A stretch of 64,000 nucleotides of DNA from Lathyrus oleraceus (taxonomy: Eukaryota > Streptophyta > Magnoliopsida > Fabales > Fabaceae). Each line of letters begins with the position of its first letter. Positions within the stretch are counted from its first letter, which is position 1. This document shows positions 63,827 through 64,000 of the stretch, one piece after another. Position numbers and translations under genes: made by a program. The stretch lies in NCBI RefSeq assembly GCF_024323335.1, contig NC_066583.1:277967416-278031415 (forward strand). Reading direction: 5' to 3'. A model generated the notes under the pieces. That model saw only the letters and a program-made list of their open reading frames with translations. It was not told the origin of the DNA and searched no databases.

Positions 63827-64000
63827 TGATCGCGACTTTATGAGTCGAAATTGGGGTACAAACTGCAAGTGCACAGTTCTATCGCGTAGTTTTAAAAGAT
63901 ATCGATCCCACAGGGACTTATGAATCGATATACCGTTATCTAAGGTTACTTCGTAAAGCTAAGGTGAATAATGGTTGATTGTTTGGGGGCGAAGCTAAAA
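63827..64000 (-). repeat. 5' LTR of the Athila-like element (first 174 bp in view)
   Basis: Identical over all 174 bases to 51970-52143. The rest of the LTR, including its promoter, is beyond the window. Confidence 0.93.

Larger units (their letters stand above)
51970..64000 (-). mobile_element. Athila/Cyclops-like Ty3/gypsy element, 5' LTR cut by the window end
   Basis: Minus strand. The 3' LTR 51970-53693 and the start of the 5' LTR (63827-64000) share the terminus TGATCGCGAC and are identical over 174 bp. Order from right to left: 5' LTR, six-base spacer, tRNA-Asp-type PBS, gag-pol, two Athila-type extra ORFs, 3' non-coding region, PPT, 3' LTR. CAAGT (51965-51969) is the presumed TSD; its partner is beyond the window. 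gag-pol has one in-frame stop (58751) and the second extra ORF has one (54982). The organisation agrees with the Athila lineage, which includes pea Cyclops. Confidence 0.92.

Overview
This window is plant nuclear DNA made almost entirely of LTR retrotransposons inserted into one another. No host gene, tRNA, rRNA or CRISPR array was recognised. The element types (Ogre/Tat-lineage Ty3/gypsy with an extra ORF1 before gag and a second RNase H, solo LTRs of about 4.7 and 5.0 kb, a Cyclops/Athila-like element, and a Ty1/copia family primed by initiator Met-tRNA) point to a large-genome legume, most likely tribe Fabeae (pea, vetch, lentil or relatives). The species is inference.

Left and centre. Bases 1-1520 are the 5' LTR and gag start of a minus-strand gypsy element that leaves the window, inserted in a copia RT fragment (1521-2034). 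Next come Ogre-type LTR sequence (2035 to about 4139) and the 3' part of a minus-strand copia element (about 4140-4972). A deep nest follows, each layer read from its target-site duplication (TSD). The copia remnant (4140-4972 resuming at 45213-45418) was split by an Ogre solo LTR, E (4978-45207, minus, TSD CACGA). E was split by a second solo LTR, D (7555-43114, plus, TSD GCCTG/GCCAG). D was split by copia element A (9030-39543, plus, TSD TTTGC). A received two insertions: a member of its own family in opposite orientation, B (11339-19030, minus, TSD CCTCT), and an Ogre-like gypsy element, C (20593-35717, plus, TSD GTTGC). C is the best-preserved complete element: LTR-PBS-ORF1-gag-pro-(predicted intron)-RT-RH-aRH-INT-long structured 3'UTR-PPT-LTR, with two in-frame stops.

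Right side. A deletion derivative of a gypsy element (45419-46093) joins an LTR (46094-47443). That LTR is interrupted by another Ogre-type LTR (47444-51969, minus), which carries a solo LTR of the A/B copia family (50264-51651, TSD GATCC) and then an Athila/Cyclops-like element (51970 to beyond 64000, minus). The Athila element has a 1657-codon gag-pol, two diverged tandem copies of the Athila extra ORF, and LTRs identical over the 174 bases that can be compared.

The most unusual signal is a set of short dyad-symmetric cassettes in LTR promoters, leaders and 3'UTRs. Two families of about 14-bp palindromes occur as pairs 20-22 bp apart (two helical turns), in copia and gypsy elements alike. 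Elements A and B carry unrelated palindrome families at the same leader site. The 3'UTR of C holds two further sets of inverted repeats in which a constant loop or tail is kept while the stem arms change in compensating fashion. Together they look like exchangeable structural or regulatory modules of retrotransposons rather than chance repeats.
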